A stretch of DNA of 64,000 nucleotides from Christensenella sp. UBA5893 (GTDB lineage: Bacteria > Bacillota > Clostridia > Christensenellales > UBA1242): the NCBI GenBank assembly GCA_002431905.1, contig DJER01000007.1, positions 15,644 to 79,643 of the forward strand, in the 5' to 3' direction. The notes under the pieces are model-generated. The model saw nothing but the letters and a program-made list of their open reading frames with translations, ran no database searches and was not told the origin of the DNA. The position numbers and the translations under genes are program-made. Every line of letters begins with the position of its first letter. The stretch's first letter is position 1. Shown here piece by piece: positions 25,646 through 33,610 of the stretch.

Positions 25646-26797
25646 ATGGGAATATTTTCAGGATTAAAAATGATGTTTTCAAAAGATATTTGCCCAAAAG
25701 AGAATGACCTTTTGGACTTGGTTTTTCCATACAAAACAAAGGGACACCAAATTAACACACAAAGCAAAGTTACTGTTCCAGAAAATCATTGTTTTGTTTT
25801 GGGTAAAAACGGAAGAGTTTTGGATTGTTTTAATGAAGGAATTTATGAACTAACTCCTGCCAATTTGCCAAAATGTTGCAGTAAACTAAAAATCAATAGG
25901 CAAGGCAAAAATGGTGAATATAAAAAATCATTTAAAGCGGAAGCCTATTTTGTAAACAAAGGTGAATACTCATTCAACCTTGAAACTTACGATAAGGCAG
26001 AACTTGGCAATCGTGCAAGTGGAATATTTACTTGTGGGCTCTGTGCAAATGTAAAGTTTAAAGTCAATGACTGCTCAAAATTTATGGAAACGCTTTTGGA
26101 TGAATATGACTATATAAAACAAGGCGAAGCCGAAAAAATTTTAAAATACCTTACAAGCGAAATGATAGTTAGTATACTTAACAAATATAACTTTGCGTTA
26201 AGCGAATTGATTTCACAAAATCCAATTATTGAGCAAAACTTGTTTACGGAACTTGGGCACAAATATTCAAAAATTGGTTTAGTACTGTTGAAACTAAATG
26301 ATGTGAAATATATTTTGCCAAAAAAATATCAAAAAAAGTATGAAGAAAAATTGAACCTTGCAAAAGAGAAAGACGAAAGTAAACAAGAGAAGCAAAAAGG
26401 CGTTCAAGAAGAGAAAGATACTTATGTTCCTTTTGGTTCAATAAAATTTGAAGACGAAAATTATCAAATAAACCAAAAACAAAACAAAATTGATGAAAAA
26501 AATCAAAAAAATGATGTTTTTGAGGAAAAAACTCAAGAAAAAACTGATATTGTTGAGAATAATCAACAAATAAACAAAGAAGATATTTCTCCAAATGTTG
26601 AAGTTGCCACAGATGATTCCAGCAATCAGCAAAGCGAAACAACAAACAATCAAAATGATTATGTTGATTTAGATTTGGATAAAATATATAAAGAAGATGA
26701 GCAAACTGCAAATGCAGGGATAAAGTGTTTGCATTGTGGCTATATCAATGAACCAAATGCAGTTTATTGTGAAATTTGTGAAAATAAATTAAAATAG
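25646..26797 (+). CDS. SPFH-like protein with C-terminal zinc ribbon
   Basis: Residues 1-240 resemble the SPFH/YdjI-type family (VPENHCFVLGKNGRVLDCFNEGIYELTPANLP, then LGNRASGIFTCGLCANVKFKV), proteins that scaffold at membranes. Residues 245-350 are a charged low-complexity linker rich in Gln, Lys, Asn and Glu. The C-terminus is a CxxC...CxxC zinc ribbon (CLHCGYINEPNAVYCEICENKLK, shown here as two Cys pairs 14 residues apart). No transmembrane helix is present. It has no Shine-Dalgarno: the promoter lies six bases upstream, so translation is probably leaderless. The DUF1858 gene follows nine bases later. Confidence 0.7.
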   Translation: MGIFSGLKMMFSKDICPKENDLLDLVFPYKTKGHQINTQSKVTVPENHCFVLGKNGRVLDCFNEGIYELTPANLPKCCSKLKINRQGKNGEYKKSFKAEAYFVNKGEYSFNLETYDKAELGNRASGIFTCGLCANVKFKVNDCSKFMETLLDEYDYIKQGEAEKILKYLTSEMIVSILNKYNFALSELISQNPIIEQNLFTELGHKYSKIGLVLLKLNDVKYILPKKYQKKYEEKLNLAKEKDESKQEKQKGVQEEKDTYVPFGSIKFEDENYQINQKQNKIDEKNQKNDVFEEKTQEKTDIVENNQQINKEDISPNVEVATDDSSNQQSETTNNQNDYVDLDLDKIYKEDEQTANAGIKCLHCGYINEPNAVYCEICENKLK

Positions 26798-26806
26798 GAG
26801 ATAAAA

Positions 26807-27016
26807 ATGGAGATAATAACAAAAGATTGGACACTTGGCGATGTAATTGAAGAAAATGATGATTTGGCTGATGTTTTAATGGGTTTTGGGATGCATTGTT
26901 TTTCTTGCCCATTAAGTCAAATGGAAACATTGGAAGAAGCGTGCCAAGTGCATGGAGTTGACCTTGATTTTGTGCTTGAAAAATTGAATGAAACAAACAA
27001 TGAACTAAAAGGTTAA
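26807..27016 (+). CDS. DUF1858 domain protein
   Basis: A 69-residue cytosolic protein that is a single DUF1858 domain: WTLGDVIEENDDLADVLMGFGMHCFSCP, with the family's CxxC (Cys-Phe-Ser-Cys near residue 33), then ETLEEACQVHGVD. Related domains are linked to redox or hybrid-cluster-like proteins; the function is unproved. AGGAGATAAAA precedes the ATG. It is probably co-transcribed with the SPFH gene and convergent with the tiny gene at 27018. Confidence 0.85.
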   Translation: MEIITKDWTLGDVIEENDDLADVLMGFGMHCFSCPLSQMETLEEACQVHGVDLDFVLEKLNETNNELKG

Positions 27017-27017
27017 T

Positions 27018-27170
27018 TTATTTGTCTTGGATAATTATGTTAAGATTGCTCACAACTGCTTGAAAGAAATTTTTTGAAGTTATGAGCTCTTTTTTATTTG
27101 CACCTTTTGATAATTCAATAACAAACAAATTTGCAAGAATAATAATTTGTTCACTTGTTAAATTGTTCAT
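27018..27170 (-). CDS. Small 50-residue protein, DUF6774-like
   Basis: A coding region too short for ordinary gene finding. The sequence starts MNNLTSEQIIILANLFVIELSKG and ends NLNIIIQDK; its plan of one hydrophobic helix, a Lys-rich turn and a second helix with a final amphipathic strand resembles small proteins of the DUF6774 type. Its stop lies one base beyond the convergent DUF1858 stop. No Shine-Dalgarno is seen: CTGACA, 17 bases, an A-rich -10 and six bases precede the ATG on the minus strand, so it may also be leaderless. Function unknown. Confidence 0.5.
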   Translation of the reverse strand: MNNLTSEQIIILANLFVIELSKGANKKELITSKNFFQAVVSNLNIIIQDK

Positions 27171-27214
27171 ATCTATTTTTATGATTATTTTTTATGATTT
27201 GTCAGTTCGCCCAC

Positions 27215-27243
27215 TTGCATAAACAAAAGTTGTGTGCTAAAAT
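27215..27243 (+). promoter_or_regulatory. Promoter predicting a leaderless mRNA
   Basis: TTGCAT (27215-27220), 17 bases, then TAAAAT (27238-27243) preceded by TGC. Six bases then separate it from the ATG at 27250. Confidence 0.75.
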
Positions 27244-27249
27244 AAGAGT

Positions 27250-27846
27250 ATGGAAAATATGATTGAACAAAACAAGCAAATGTTTATAAATTTGGTCAAA
27301 GAAAATGTCCATAGAGAGGGTGTTGATGGCCTACTTGAATGGTTGGGCAAAACAAATTTCTTTCATGATCCCGCATCAACAAAGTTTCATTCAGATTATG
27401 AAGGTGGGCTTTGCCAACATAGCCTAAATGTTTATGCAAGACTAATTAAGTTGTTGCAAAACGAATATGGCGATTCTTGGCAAGAAAAATGCAGTATGGA
27501 AAGTGCCGTTCTTATTGGACTATTTCATGATATTTGCAAAGTTGATACCTATGCTGTTTCTATGAGAAACGTAAAAGAAAATGGTGTTTGGGTTCAAAAA
27601 CCATACTATGTAAGTCAAGACAATTTACCATTTGGACATGGAGAAAAATCTGTGTATATACTAAATAGTTTTGTAAAACTTACAAGAGAAGAAGCGATGT
27701 GCATAAATTGGCATATGGGCGAGTATGATTTGAGAGCAAAAGCCGGGCAAAACTTGTCCAATATTTACTACAAATATCCTTTGGCATTTTTGACACACAT
27801 TGCTGACAATATGGCAACATATTTGGATGAAGAAGTAATAGAATAA
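27250..27846 (+). CDS. HD-domain phosphohydrolase
   Basis: A 198-residue cytosolic HD-superfamily protein. The metal-binding motif is visible as H in CQHSLNVYARL, then LFHDICKVDTY (the HD pair), with later His in GHGEKSVYIL and NWHMGEYDL. Such proteins hydrolyse phosphate esters of nucleotides or nucleic acids; the substrate is not deducible. It begins without a ribosome site, directly downstream of a leaderless-type promoter. The FeoA-like gene follows 12 bases later. Confidence 0.82.
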   Translation: MENMIEQNKQMFINLVKENVHREGVDGLLEWLGKTNFFHDPASTKFHSDYEGGLCQHSLNVYARLIKLLQNEYGDSWQEKCSMESAVLIGLFHDICKVDTYAVSMRNVKENGVWVQKPYYVSQDNLPFGHGEKSVYILNSFVKLTREEAMCINWHMGEYDLRAKAGQNLSNIYYKYPLAFLTHIADNMATYLDEEVIE

Positions 27847-27858
27847 AGGAGAAAAATT

Positions 27859-28131
27859 ATGGAATTTAGTCATTTACCAATATTTCCACTTGAATATGGA
27901 AAAAATGGAGAAAGTTATGTTATTGAAAGATTAACAATGGAAGATGCAAAAGTAAAAGCCCATATGCATGATATAGGTTTTGTTGCTGGGGCAGTTATTC
28001 ATGTTGAATCAATGAACAAAAATGGAATGATTGTAAAGATTAACGAATCAAAACTTGCACTTGACAGAGATATTTGCAATAACATTTATGTAAAAGAATA
28101 CATCAAAGAAGATGAACTTTTTGAAAGATAA
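27859..28131 (+). CDS. FeoA-domain protein
   Basis: A 90-residue SH3-like FeoA domain: MHDIGFVAGAVIHVESMNKNGMIVKINESKLALDRDICNNIYV. FeoA supports the ferrous iron transporter FeoB, but no feoB is nearby, so it may be a stand-alone FeoA or a metal-regulator-type domain. The first 25 residues (LPIFPLEYGKNGESYVIERL) precede the core. AAAGGAGAAAAATT precedes the ATG. It ends at a bidirectional terminator. Confidence 0.78.
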   Translation: MEFSHLPIFPLEYGKNGESYVIERLTMEDAKVKAHMHDIGFVAGAVIHVESMNKNGMIVKINESKLALDRDICNNIYVKEYIKEDELFER

Positions 28132-28140
28132 AAGATATAA

Positions 28141-28170
28141 AAAATAGCCACAAATCGTGGTTATTTTTTT
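28141..28170. terminator. Bidirectional terminator
   Basis: AAAATAGCCAC (28141-28151) pairs with GTGGTTATTTT (28157-28167), with T beyond. The right arm overlaps the stop of the convergent helicase-loader gene. Confidence 0.85.
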
Positions 28171-29078
28171 AGTCTTAAATCACTATTTTCAACATAAAAG
28201 CAAAGCGAAGTGCGTTTGTTTACAAGTCTTGAGAATATTCTTTCGCCATACCTTTGCTCAATATTTTCCAAATCAAGATTTGTTGATATAATTGTTTTTT
28301 TATTATGTTCTAGTCTATCGGCAATAATATTATAAATTCCTTCAACTGTCACATTTTTAAGTATTGGTTCAGTGCCAAGGTCGTCAATAAACAAATAATC
28401 TGGTTCAAGCAAAGTGTTTAAACTGTCATATTTTGTGTTGTCAAAGGTTGTATGGTATTTTAGTAGGTTTTGATTTACATTAAATGCTGATGCAAAATAA
28501 ACAATATTTTCTTTTTGTATAAGCTCATTTGCCATACATTCCATTAAGTATGTTTTTCCAACGCCTGTTTGCCCACATAAAACAATAATTTGGTATTTTG
28601 AATCTTCATTGCACCATTTTTTCATAGTTCTATATAAAATTTTCATTTTTTCGCTATTATCAAATATTTTTAGGTCGGCATCATCAAATGACATAAGTTT
28701 GTGGTTAAAGCCACTTTCTTCTGACAAAACGTTGTTTATTTCATGCTTTAAGCAAACACACATTTTGCCATTAACAAATCCAGTGTCATCACATTTTGTG
28801 CAGGTGTAGTGGGGAATAAGAGAAAGTGGATTTATGTTGTGTGATAAAAGAATTTTCTCTTGCTCATTTTCTAATTTTTTTGTATCAATCTTTTTATCGT
28901 TGCCATATGCTTCGTTTTTTGCATTTTCAAACTCAATTTCTTTAAGTTTTGTGTAATTTTGCTTAAAATCTTCAAAAGACATCGCTTTTTTTAGATTTGC
29001 ATATGCAAAGTTTTCAGATTGCTTATGTCTTTGTTCTATTATTGATAATGCTTTTTTTAGTATGCTTTTATTTATCAT
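28161..29078 (-). CDS. dnaI: Helicase loader, DnaI/DnaC-like AAA+ ATPase
   Basis: Loads the replicative helicase at origins. The 305 residues fit DnaI. An N-terminal helical region leads to a zinc-binding cluster CTKCDDTGFVNGKMCVC near residue 95. The AAA+ domain has Walker A GQTGVGKTYLM, Walker B YLFIDDLG and sensor-like ISTNLDLENI, followed by RYGERIFSRL with the arginine finger. It lies nine bases downstream of the DnaB/DnaD-like gene, the arrangement common in Firmicutes primosome operons (dnaB-dnaI). Confidence 0.88.
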   Translation of the reverse strand: MINKSILKKALSIIEQRHKQSENFAYANLKKAMSFEDFKQNYTKLKEIEFENAKNEAYGNDKKIDTKKLENEQEKILLSHNINPLSLIPHYTCTKCDDTGFVNGKMCVCLKHEINNVLSEESGFNHKLMSFDDADLKIFDNSEKMKILYRTMKKWCNEDSKYQIIVLCGQTGVGKTYLMECMANELIQKENIVYFASAFNVNQNLLKYHTTFDNTKYDSLNTLLEPDYLFIDDLGTEPILKNVTVEGIYNIIADRLEHNKKTIISTNLDLENIEQRYGERIFSRLVNKRTSLCFYVENSDLRLKK

Positions 29079-29086
29079 TTTTGCTC

Positions 29087-30544
29087 CTAAATATCAATTT
29101 CTTCCAAACTTGTAAACAAAGATGAAATTTCTTCTTTTGTGTATGCTCTCTCTTTGTAATCTTTTTGTGTTGGCTTTGCCACTTGTTTTGATGTGTCTGG
29201 CATATCGCCACATTTTTTGGCATCTTCTATATTTGTGATATTTTTTGTATGCCATGTTGATAAAATTTTGTTCATATATTTCATTGGTTGTGGCTTGCCA
29301 TTTGCATAGGTTGTTGCAAAATAAATAAGTTCGGTTGACATTTGCCAGTTGTTTTTCCAATTATCATAACATTCTCTATCAAAATTATTAACATTTCTTG
29401 ATTGACCAAGTTTTTCAATAATTTGTTTAATTTCATCGTCTTGCATGATTATTTGGTTCAAATATTCATTCAAACTTCCAACACTAACAATTCCAAGCTT
29501 ATAAAACTTTTGGATTTGAATGTTCATATATTCAAGCGTTCTTATGCTTGACTTAAAACAATAATTACTTATCGTTTCTAAAGTTTCATCATCATAGCCA
29601 AGATTTTTCCAATTTACGATGTATGTATCCACAACTGGTTCAACATTTTCATAATATAACCCAAGATTTTTGCAAATTGTTTTTGCAAGCCCAAATAATT
29701 GTTGTTTTTGTTTTTCATATTCGTCAATCTCAAGGGAAGTAAATAGTTTCATTGAATAATATTTTTCAAGTAATACATCCAAATACGCAAAATTTACTGA
29801 TTTTTTAAGTTTTTTCTGTTGTTTTATTACAAAAATTATTGTTCCAGTGTCAAATCCCATATTTTGCCATTTTGAATATAAATCTCTTTCTGTTGGGTCA
29901 AGTTTTCTTTTTATTTGCATTGCCTTTAATATTAGTGCAAGTTCTTCATTGGTCTTTTCATAATCAATAAGTTTTTCGTTAATCTTTTCGGCGGTGGTAT
30001 ATCCTTCCTTTGCCCAATTTTTTGCAACAGTTAGTATGTATGGATATCCAACATTTCCGCCTTTAAGGTCAGTGCAGTATTTTATTATCATAAGCATTGC
30101 AGTTTGTTCAATATGCAAACTTTCCATTGTAACATAATACTCATAATACTCATTTGGCATAATCATTCTTTCAGTTATAATTTCTTGTGCTTGAAGATTG
30201 AATGACAAATATTTATCTTCTTTTAGTTTTGAAAGTTTTATGCTTGCATTTTTTACTGGTAAATATTTAACCTGTTTTGGAATTGTGTCCAAAATTTGAA
30301 CCAGCCCTTGTTCTTGCCAATATAAAAATGCACTTTCAACATCTTGCTCGGAAAGATTAAGTGCCTTTGAAAATTCTTCCAAAGTGTTTCTTGATTCCAA
30401 TGAATCATTGCAAAGAAGAAGTCCATATAAATAGACCTTAACACATTCACCACTTGCATAGGGCATATATGATGAAATAAATAGATTATCAATTGCTGTT
30501 TTATTTTCAACAACAAGTTGTGTTGAATAACTACAAAATGCCAT
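29087..30544 (-). CDS. DnaB/DnaD-like replication initiation protein
   Basis: A primosome protein of 485 residues in the Firmicutes DnaB/DnaD family that works with DnaI in loading the replicative helicase. The N-terminus is a winged-helix-like region (GECVKVYLYGLLLCNDS ... LNLSEQDVESAFLYWQEQGLVQ). Two DnaD-type helical repeats follow (YSKWQNMGFDTGTIIFVIKQ; VNWKNLGYDDETLETISNYC), and a third similar one (NWKNNWQMSTELIYFATTYANGK). The tail resembles the extended C-terminus of DnaB/DnaD. The start is the ATG at 30544 with AAAAGGAAAAG upstream; the frame is open for 62 codons before it, through the promoter. Confidence 0.82.
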   Translation of the reverse strand: MAFCSYSTQLVVENKTAIDNLFISSYMPYASGECVKVYLYGLLLCNDSLESRNTLEEFSKALNLSEQDVESAFLYWQEQGLVQILDTIPKQVKYLPVKNASIKLSKLKEDKYLSFNLQAQEIITERMIMPNEYYEYYVTMESLHIEQTAMLMIIKYCTDLKGGNVGYPYILTVAKNWAKEGYTTAEKINEKLIDYEKTNEELALILKAMQIKRKLDPTERDLYSKWQNMGFDTGTIIFVIKQQKKLKKSVNFAYLDVLLEKYYSMKLFTSLEIDEYEKQKQQLFGLAKTICKNLGLYYENVEPVVDTYIVNWKNLGYDDETLETISNYCFKSSIRTLEYMNIQIQKFYKLGIVSVGSLNEYLNQIIMQDDEIKQIIEKLGQSRNVNNFDRECYDNWKNNWQMSTELIYFATTYANGKPQPMKYMNKILSTWHTKNITNIEDAKKCGDMPDTSKQVAKPTQKDYKERAYTKEEISSLFTSLEEIDI

Positions 30545-30563
30545 AACTTTTCCTTTTGCAAAA

Positions 30564-30592
30564 ATTGTATCACAAAGCAAAAGTTTTTTCAA
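30564..30592 (-). promoter_or_regulatory. SigmaA promoter of the dnaB-dnaI-like operon
   Basis: On the minus strand TTGAAA (30587-30592), 17 bases, then TACAAT (30564-30569) with TGA directly upstream (extended -10). Confidence 0.8.
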
Positions 30593-30646
30593 CCAATAAA
30601 CATAAATATTAAAAGTACAGAATAGTAATAAAAGTAGGGAGCTGTT

Positions 30647-32125
30647 ATGAAAAAATTTCTTTGCTGTGCATTTGTTTTGTGTTGTAGTTTTTTGCTTTTT
30701 GCTTGTGCTGGAAACTTTGGCTATAAGCAAAATTTAACAAGTTATAACCTGGAGTTGGAGTATAATGATAATGAAAAAACTCTTTTTGGGAGCGAAAGCG
30801 TAACATATGTAAATTCATCTAAAAATGTTTTAAAAAATGTTAAATTCCATTTATATCCAAACGCATTTAGAGAAAATGCAAAGGCAAAGGTTGTGTCAAA
30901 ATCAAATGAAACAAAAGCCTATCCAAATGGTAAAAGTTATGGAAGTATAGATATTGACAATGTTAAAGTTGAAAACAAGACTTCCAATTTTGAAATTTGT
31001 GGCGAAGACAAAAATATATTGAATGTAACGTTTGACAACGATTTGTATCCAAATGATAAAATTCAAATAAGTTTGAATTTTTATGTCAAATTGCCAAACA
31101 TAAATCATAGATTTGGATATGGCGATAATGCAGTTAATATTTGCAACTTTTATCCTATTGTATGTGTTTACGATAATGATGATTTTGTAACAAAGTTATA
31201 CAACTCAAATGGCGACCCATTTTATAGTGAAGTTGCAAACTATAATGTTAGCATAAAATATCCGAGTGAATATACAATTGCAACAAGTGGCGAAAAAATA
31301 AATGAGAAAAGTGAAGATGAAAAAAATATAATTTCTGTTCAAGCAAAATGTGTGAGAGATTTTGCAATTGTCCTTTCAAATAAGTTTGAGACAAAGCATT
31401 CAAGTTATAATAACAAAGTAAATATAAATTATTACTACTATTCAGACAAAACCGCAGACAAAACTATGGAGCTAATTAAAGAAGTGTTAAAGTTCTTTGA
31501 AGAAAAAGTAGGCGAATATCCATATTCACAAATAAGTGTGGTTGAAACAAATTTCGTCCACGGTGGAATGGAATATCCAAACCTTGTGTTAATTTCGGAT
31601 GCACTAGACAGTTATGATACCTATCAAATGGTCGTTATTCATGAACTTTTACACCAATGGTGGTATGGAGTGGTTGGCAATAATGAATTTAACGAAGGGT
31701 GGATTGATGAAGGACTTACTGAATTTTGCACAATATATTTTTATGACAAACACCCAGAGTTTAACAAAACTATGGACAATATGGTAAAAGCTTCAACAAA
31801 TTCATACACAACTTTTATGAAAGCATATAAAGATGTTTTGGGAAGTGTTGATACAAGTATGAATAGGCCACTTGATGCGTTTAAAACCGAACCTGAATAT
31901 GTCTATAACACATATGTGAAAGGTATGCTTATGTTTGCAAGTATATATAATGTTGTTGGCGAAAAAAAGTTTGTTAATGCACTAAAATATTATTACAATT
32001 CAAATGTATATGAAATTGTAAATGAGCAAATTGTAATAAATTGTTTTTCAAAGGGAACTGGGCGTGACCTTGAAAATTTGTTTAGGTCGTGGCTTGACGG
32101 CAAAGTTGTTATTGTGGGCATATAA
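30647..32125 (+). CDS. M1-family metallopeptidase lipoprotein
   Basis: A membrane-tethered extracellular aminopeptidase-type enzyme of 492 residues. The N-terminus is a lipoprotein signal with lipobox LLFAC. A beta-rich N-terminal domain (NLELEYNDNEKTLFGSESVTY) precedes the catalytic domain. The zinc site is HELLHQW with His332 and His336, catalytic Glu333, and the third ligand Glu355 in WIDEGLTEF, exactly the HExxH-x18-E spacing of M1 peptidases. The usual GAMEN-like motif appears as HGGMEYP. AGGGAG precedes the ATG. It is divergent from the replication operon; a role in peptide scavenging is inferred. Confidence 0.88.
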   Translation: MKKFLCCAFVLCCSFLLFACAGNFGYKQNLTSYNLELEYNDNEKTLFGSESVTYVNSSKNVLKNVKFHLYPNAFRENAKAKVVSKSNETKAYPNGKSYGSIDIDNVKVENKTSNFEICGEDKNILNVTFDNDLYPNDKIQISLNFYVKLPNINHRFGYGDNAVNICNFYPIVCVYDNDDFVTKLYNSNGDPFYSEVANYNVSIKYPSEYTIATSGEKINEKSEDEKNIISVQAKCVRDFAIVLSNKFETKHSSYNNKVNINYYYYSDKTADKTMELIKEVLKFFEEKVGEYPYSQISVVETNFVHGGMEYPNLVLISDALDSYDTYQMVVIHELLHQWWYGVVGNNEFNEGWIDEGLTEFCTIYFYDKHPEFNKTMDNMVKASTNSYTTFMKAYKDVLGSVDTSMNRPLDAFKTEPEYVYNTYVKGMLMFASIYNVVGEKKFVNALKYYYNSNVYEIVNEQIVINCFSKGTGRDLENLFRSWLDGKVVIVGI

Positions 32126-32146
32126 AAGTAATCATAAATTTTTATT

Positions 32147-32182
32147 GGCAAATCGGGGAAATAACCTTAATTTGCCTTTTTT
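32147..32182 (+). terminator. Rho-independent terminator
   Basis: GGCAAAT (32147-32153) pairs with ATTTGCC (32170-32176), followed by six T; the loop can pair further (GGGG with CCTT). Confidence 0.75.
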
Positions 32183-32235
32183 GTAAAATGACTGTATGTT
32201 TGTATAAAAAATTCATCTTGCAAACTCAAATATTG

Positions 32236-32264
32236 TTGACAAAAGTGGGCTTTAAAATTAAACT
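32236..32264 (+). promoter_or_regulatory. Promoter predicting a leaderless mRNA
   Basis: TTGACA (32236-32241), 17 bases, then TAAACT (32259-32264). Six bases separate it from the ATG at 32271. Confidence 0.78.
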
Positions 32265-32270
32265 ATAAAT

Positions 32271-33077
32271 ATGGAAACTTTATTTGATAATGAAATGATT
32301 GTAAAAAATGAACCAAGCACTTCGGCTGAAATAAAAGATAGTGATGTTTCGGTTATTATTTTGCTAAACAAAAACTTTAATTTTAGCGTGTCAAGAACTC
32401 CATACGATATGGTGTTATATGGCAAAAAAATGTGGGAATGGGTTGCACTTGCATGTCCAAACACAAACATCAAAACAACTGTTTGTACAGAAGAAAGCGA
32501 AATTTTGACGCTAATAAAACCATATCTTGGAAACCAAAAATGGACACTTGTTTTGTATAGTGACACACCACTTATAAGCGGTGCAACAATTGAAGATGTT
32601 TTAACCTATGTAAAAGCAAAAGATGTTAATGTTCTAAATTTGCCAAAGGGCTATGTTTTTAACACTGAATATATAAAAAACACAGAAAGTTTGATTAGCA
32701 CAAACATAACCAATTTTGGCTCAAAGTATGATTTTTTTGAAGTAAACTCAAACGAAACATTATATGAGGCAAAACATATTTTAAAAAATAGAATACTTGA
32801 CTATCACATTCAAAATGGTGTTAATATTGAAGACAAGCAAAGCACTTTTATTGATGCAGAGGTTGTTATTGAAAGTGGTGCAAAGATTGAGCATAACTCA
32901 ACATTATTCGGTCAAACTTATATTGGAAAAAACTGTACAATTGAACCAAACAGTGTAATAAAGGATAGTGTTGTTTCGGATAATTGTGTTGTAAAATGCT
33001 CATATATTGAACAAAGTAGAATAAGTGAAAATATGATTGTTGGACCATTTGAAAAAATTATCAATAAATCAAATTAG
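32271..33077 (+). CDS. GlmU-like nucleotidyltransferase/hexapeptide protein, reduced
   Basis: A 268-residue cytosolic protein like a shortened GlmU. Residues 20-150 resemble the nucleotidyltransferase core (RTPYDMVLYGKKMWEWV; LVLYSDTPLISGATIEDVL, with the DTPLI stretch of GlmU-type enzymes). From about residue 195 there are left-handed beta-helix hexapeptide repeats (STFIDAEVVIESGAKIEHNSTLFG; YIGKNCTIEPNSVIKDSVVS). GlmU is about 450 residues, so one helix half is short and the sugar-nucleotide loop GxGTRMxS is missing. It may be a non-catalytic or specialised relative. It has no ribosome site and a leaderless-type promoter; pth follows nine bases later. Confidence 0.62.
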   Translation: METLFDNEMIVKNEPSTSAEIKDSDVSVIILLNKNFNFSVSRTPYDMVLYGKKMWEWVALACPNTNIKTTVCTEESEILTLIKPYLGNQKWTLVLYSDTPLISGATIEDVLTYVKAKDVNVLNLPKGYVFNTEYIKNTESLISTNITNFGSKYDFFEVNSNETLYEAKHILKNRILDYHIQNGVNIEDKQSTFIDAEVVIESGAKIEHNSTLFGQTYIGKNCTIEPNSVIKDSVVSDNCVVKCSYIEQSRISENMIVGPFEKIINKSN

Positions 33078-33085
33078 GAGAAAAA

Positions 33086-33610
33086 ATGAAACTGGTTGTG
33101 GGACTTGGGAACCCGGGGAAAGAATATGAAAAAACATATCATAATGTTGGTTTTATGACAGTTGAAAAATTAAGCGATGAATATGGTATAGATTTTGTTA
33201 AAAATGAGTGCAAAGCAAAAACTTGTAGTTTTTACACAAATAATGAAAAGATTATTTTGGCACAGCCACAGACATATATGAATTTGTCGGGCGAAAGTAT
33301 TTTGGAACTAAAAAATAAATACAAATTAAACAACAGTGATATATATGTTTTTTGCGATGATATAGACTTGCCATTAGGGAAGGTACGACTTCGCCATGAA
33401 GGTAGTGGTGGAACACATAATGGGTTAAGAAATATAGTCGCACTTATTGGACAAGATTTTAATAGGATAAAAGTTGGAATTGGCAGAGATCCAAAATTTA
33501 AAGATTTGGCAGATTTTGTTTTGTCAAAAATCCCACAAAAAAATCTTGACATCTTGGAAAATAGTATGCAAGATGCTGTGGATATTGTAAAAAAAGAAAT
33601 AGGTGCATAG
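33086..33610 (+). CDS. pth: Peptidyl-tRNA hydrolase
   Basis: Releases tRNA from peptidyl-tRNAs that fall off ribosomes. The 174 residues are slightly short of the 185-195 norm. The N-terminal GLGNPGKEYEKTYHNVGF includes catalytic His19, and the substrate-binding QPQTYMNLSG, DDIDLPLGKVRLR and GGTHNGLRNI are all intact. TTAGGAGAAAAA precedes the ATG. The pth stop is directly followed by the TTG start of mfd, a gene order (pth-mfd) common in Firmicutes. Confidence 0.96.
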   Translation: MKLVVGLGNPGKEYEKTYHNVGFMTVEKLSDEYGIDFVKNECKAKTCSFYTNNEKIILAQPQTYMNLSGESILELKNKYKLNNSDIYVFCDDIDLPLGKVRLRHEGSGGTHNGLRNIVALIGQDFNRIKVGIGRDPKFKDLADFVLSKIPQKNLDILENSMQDAVDIVKKEIGA

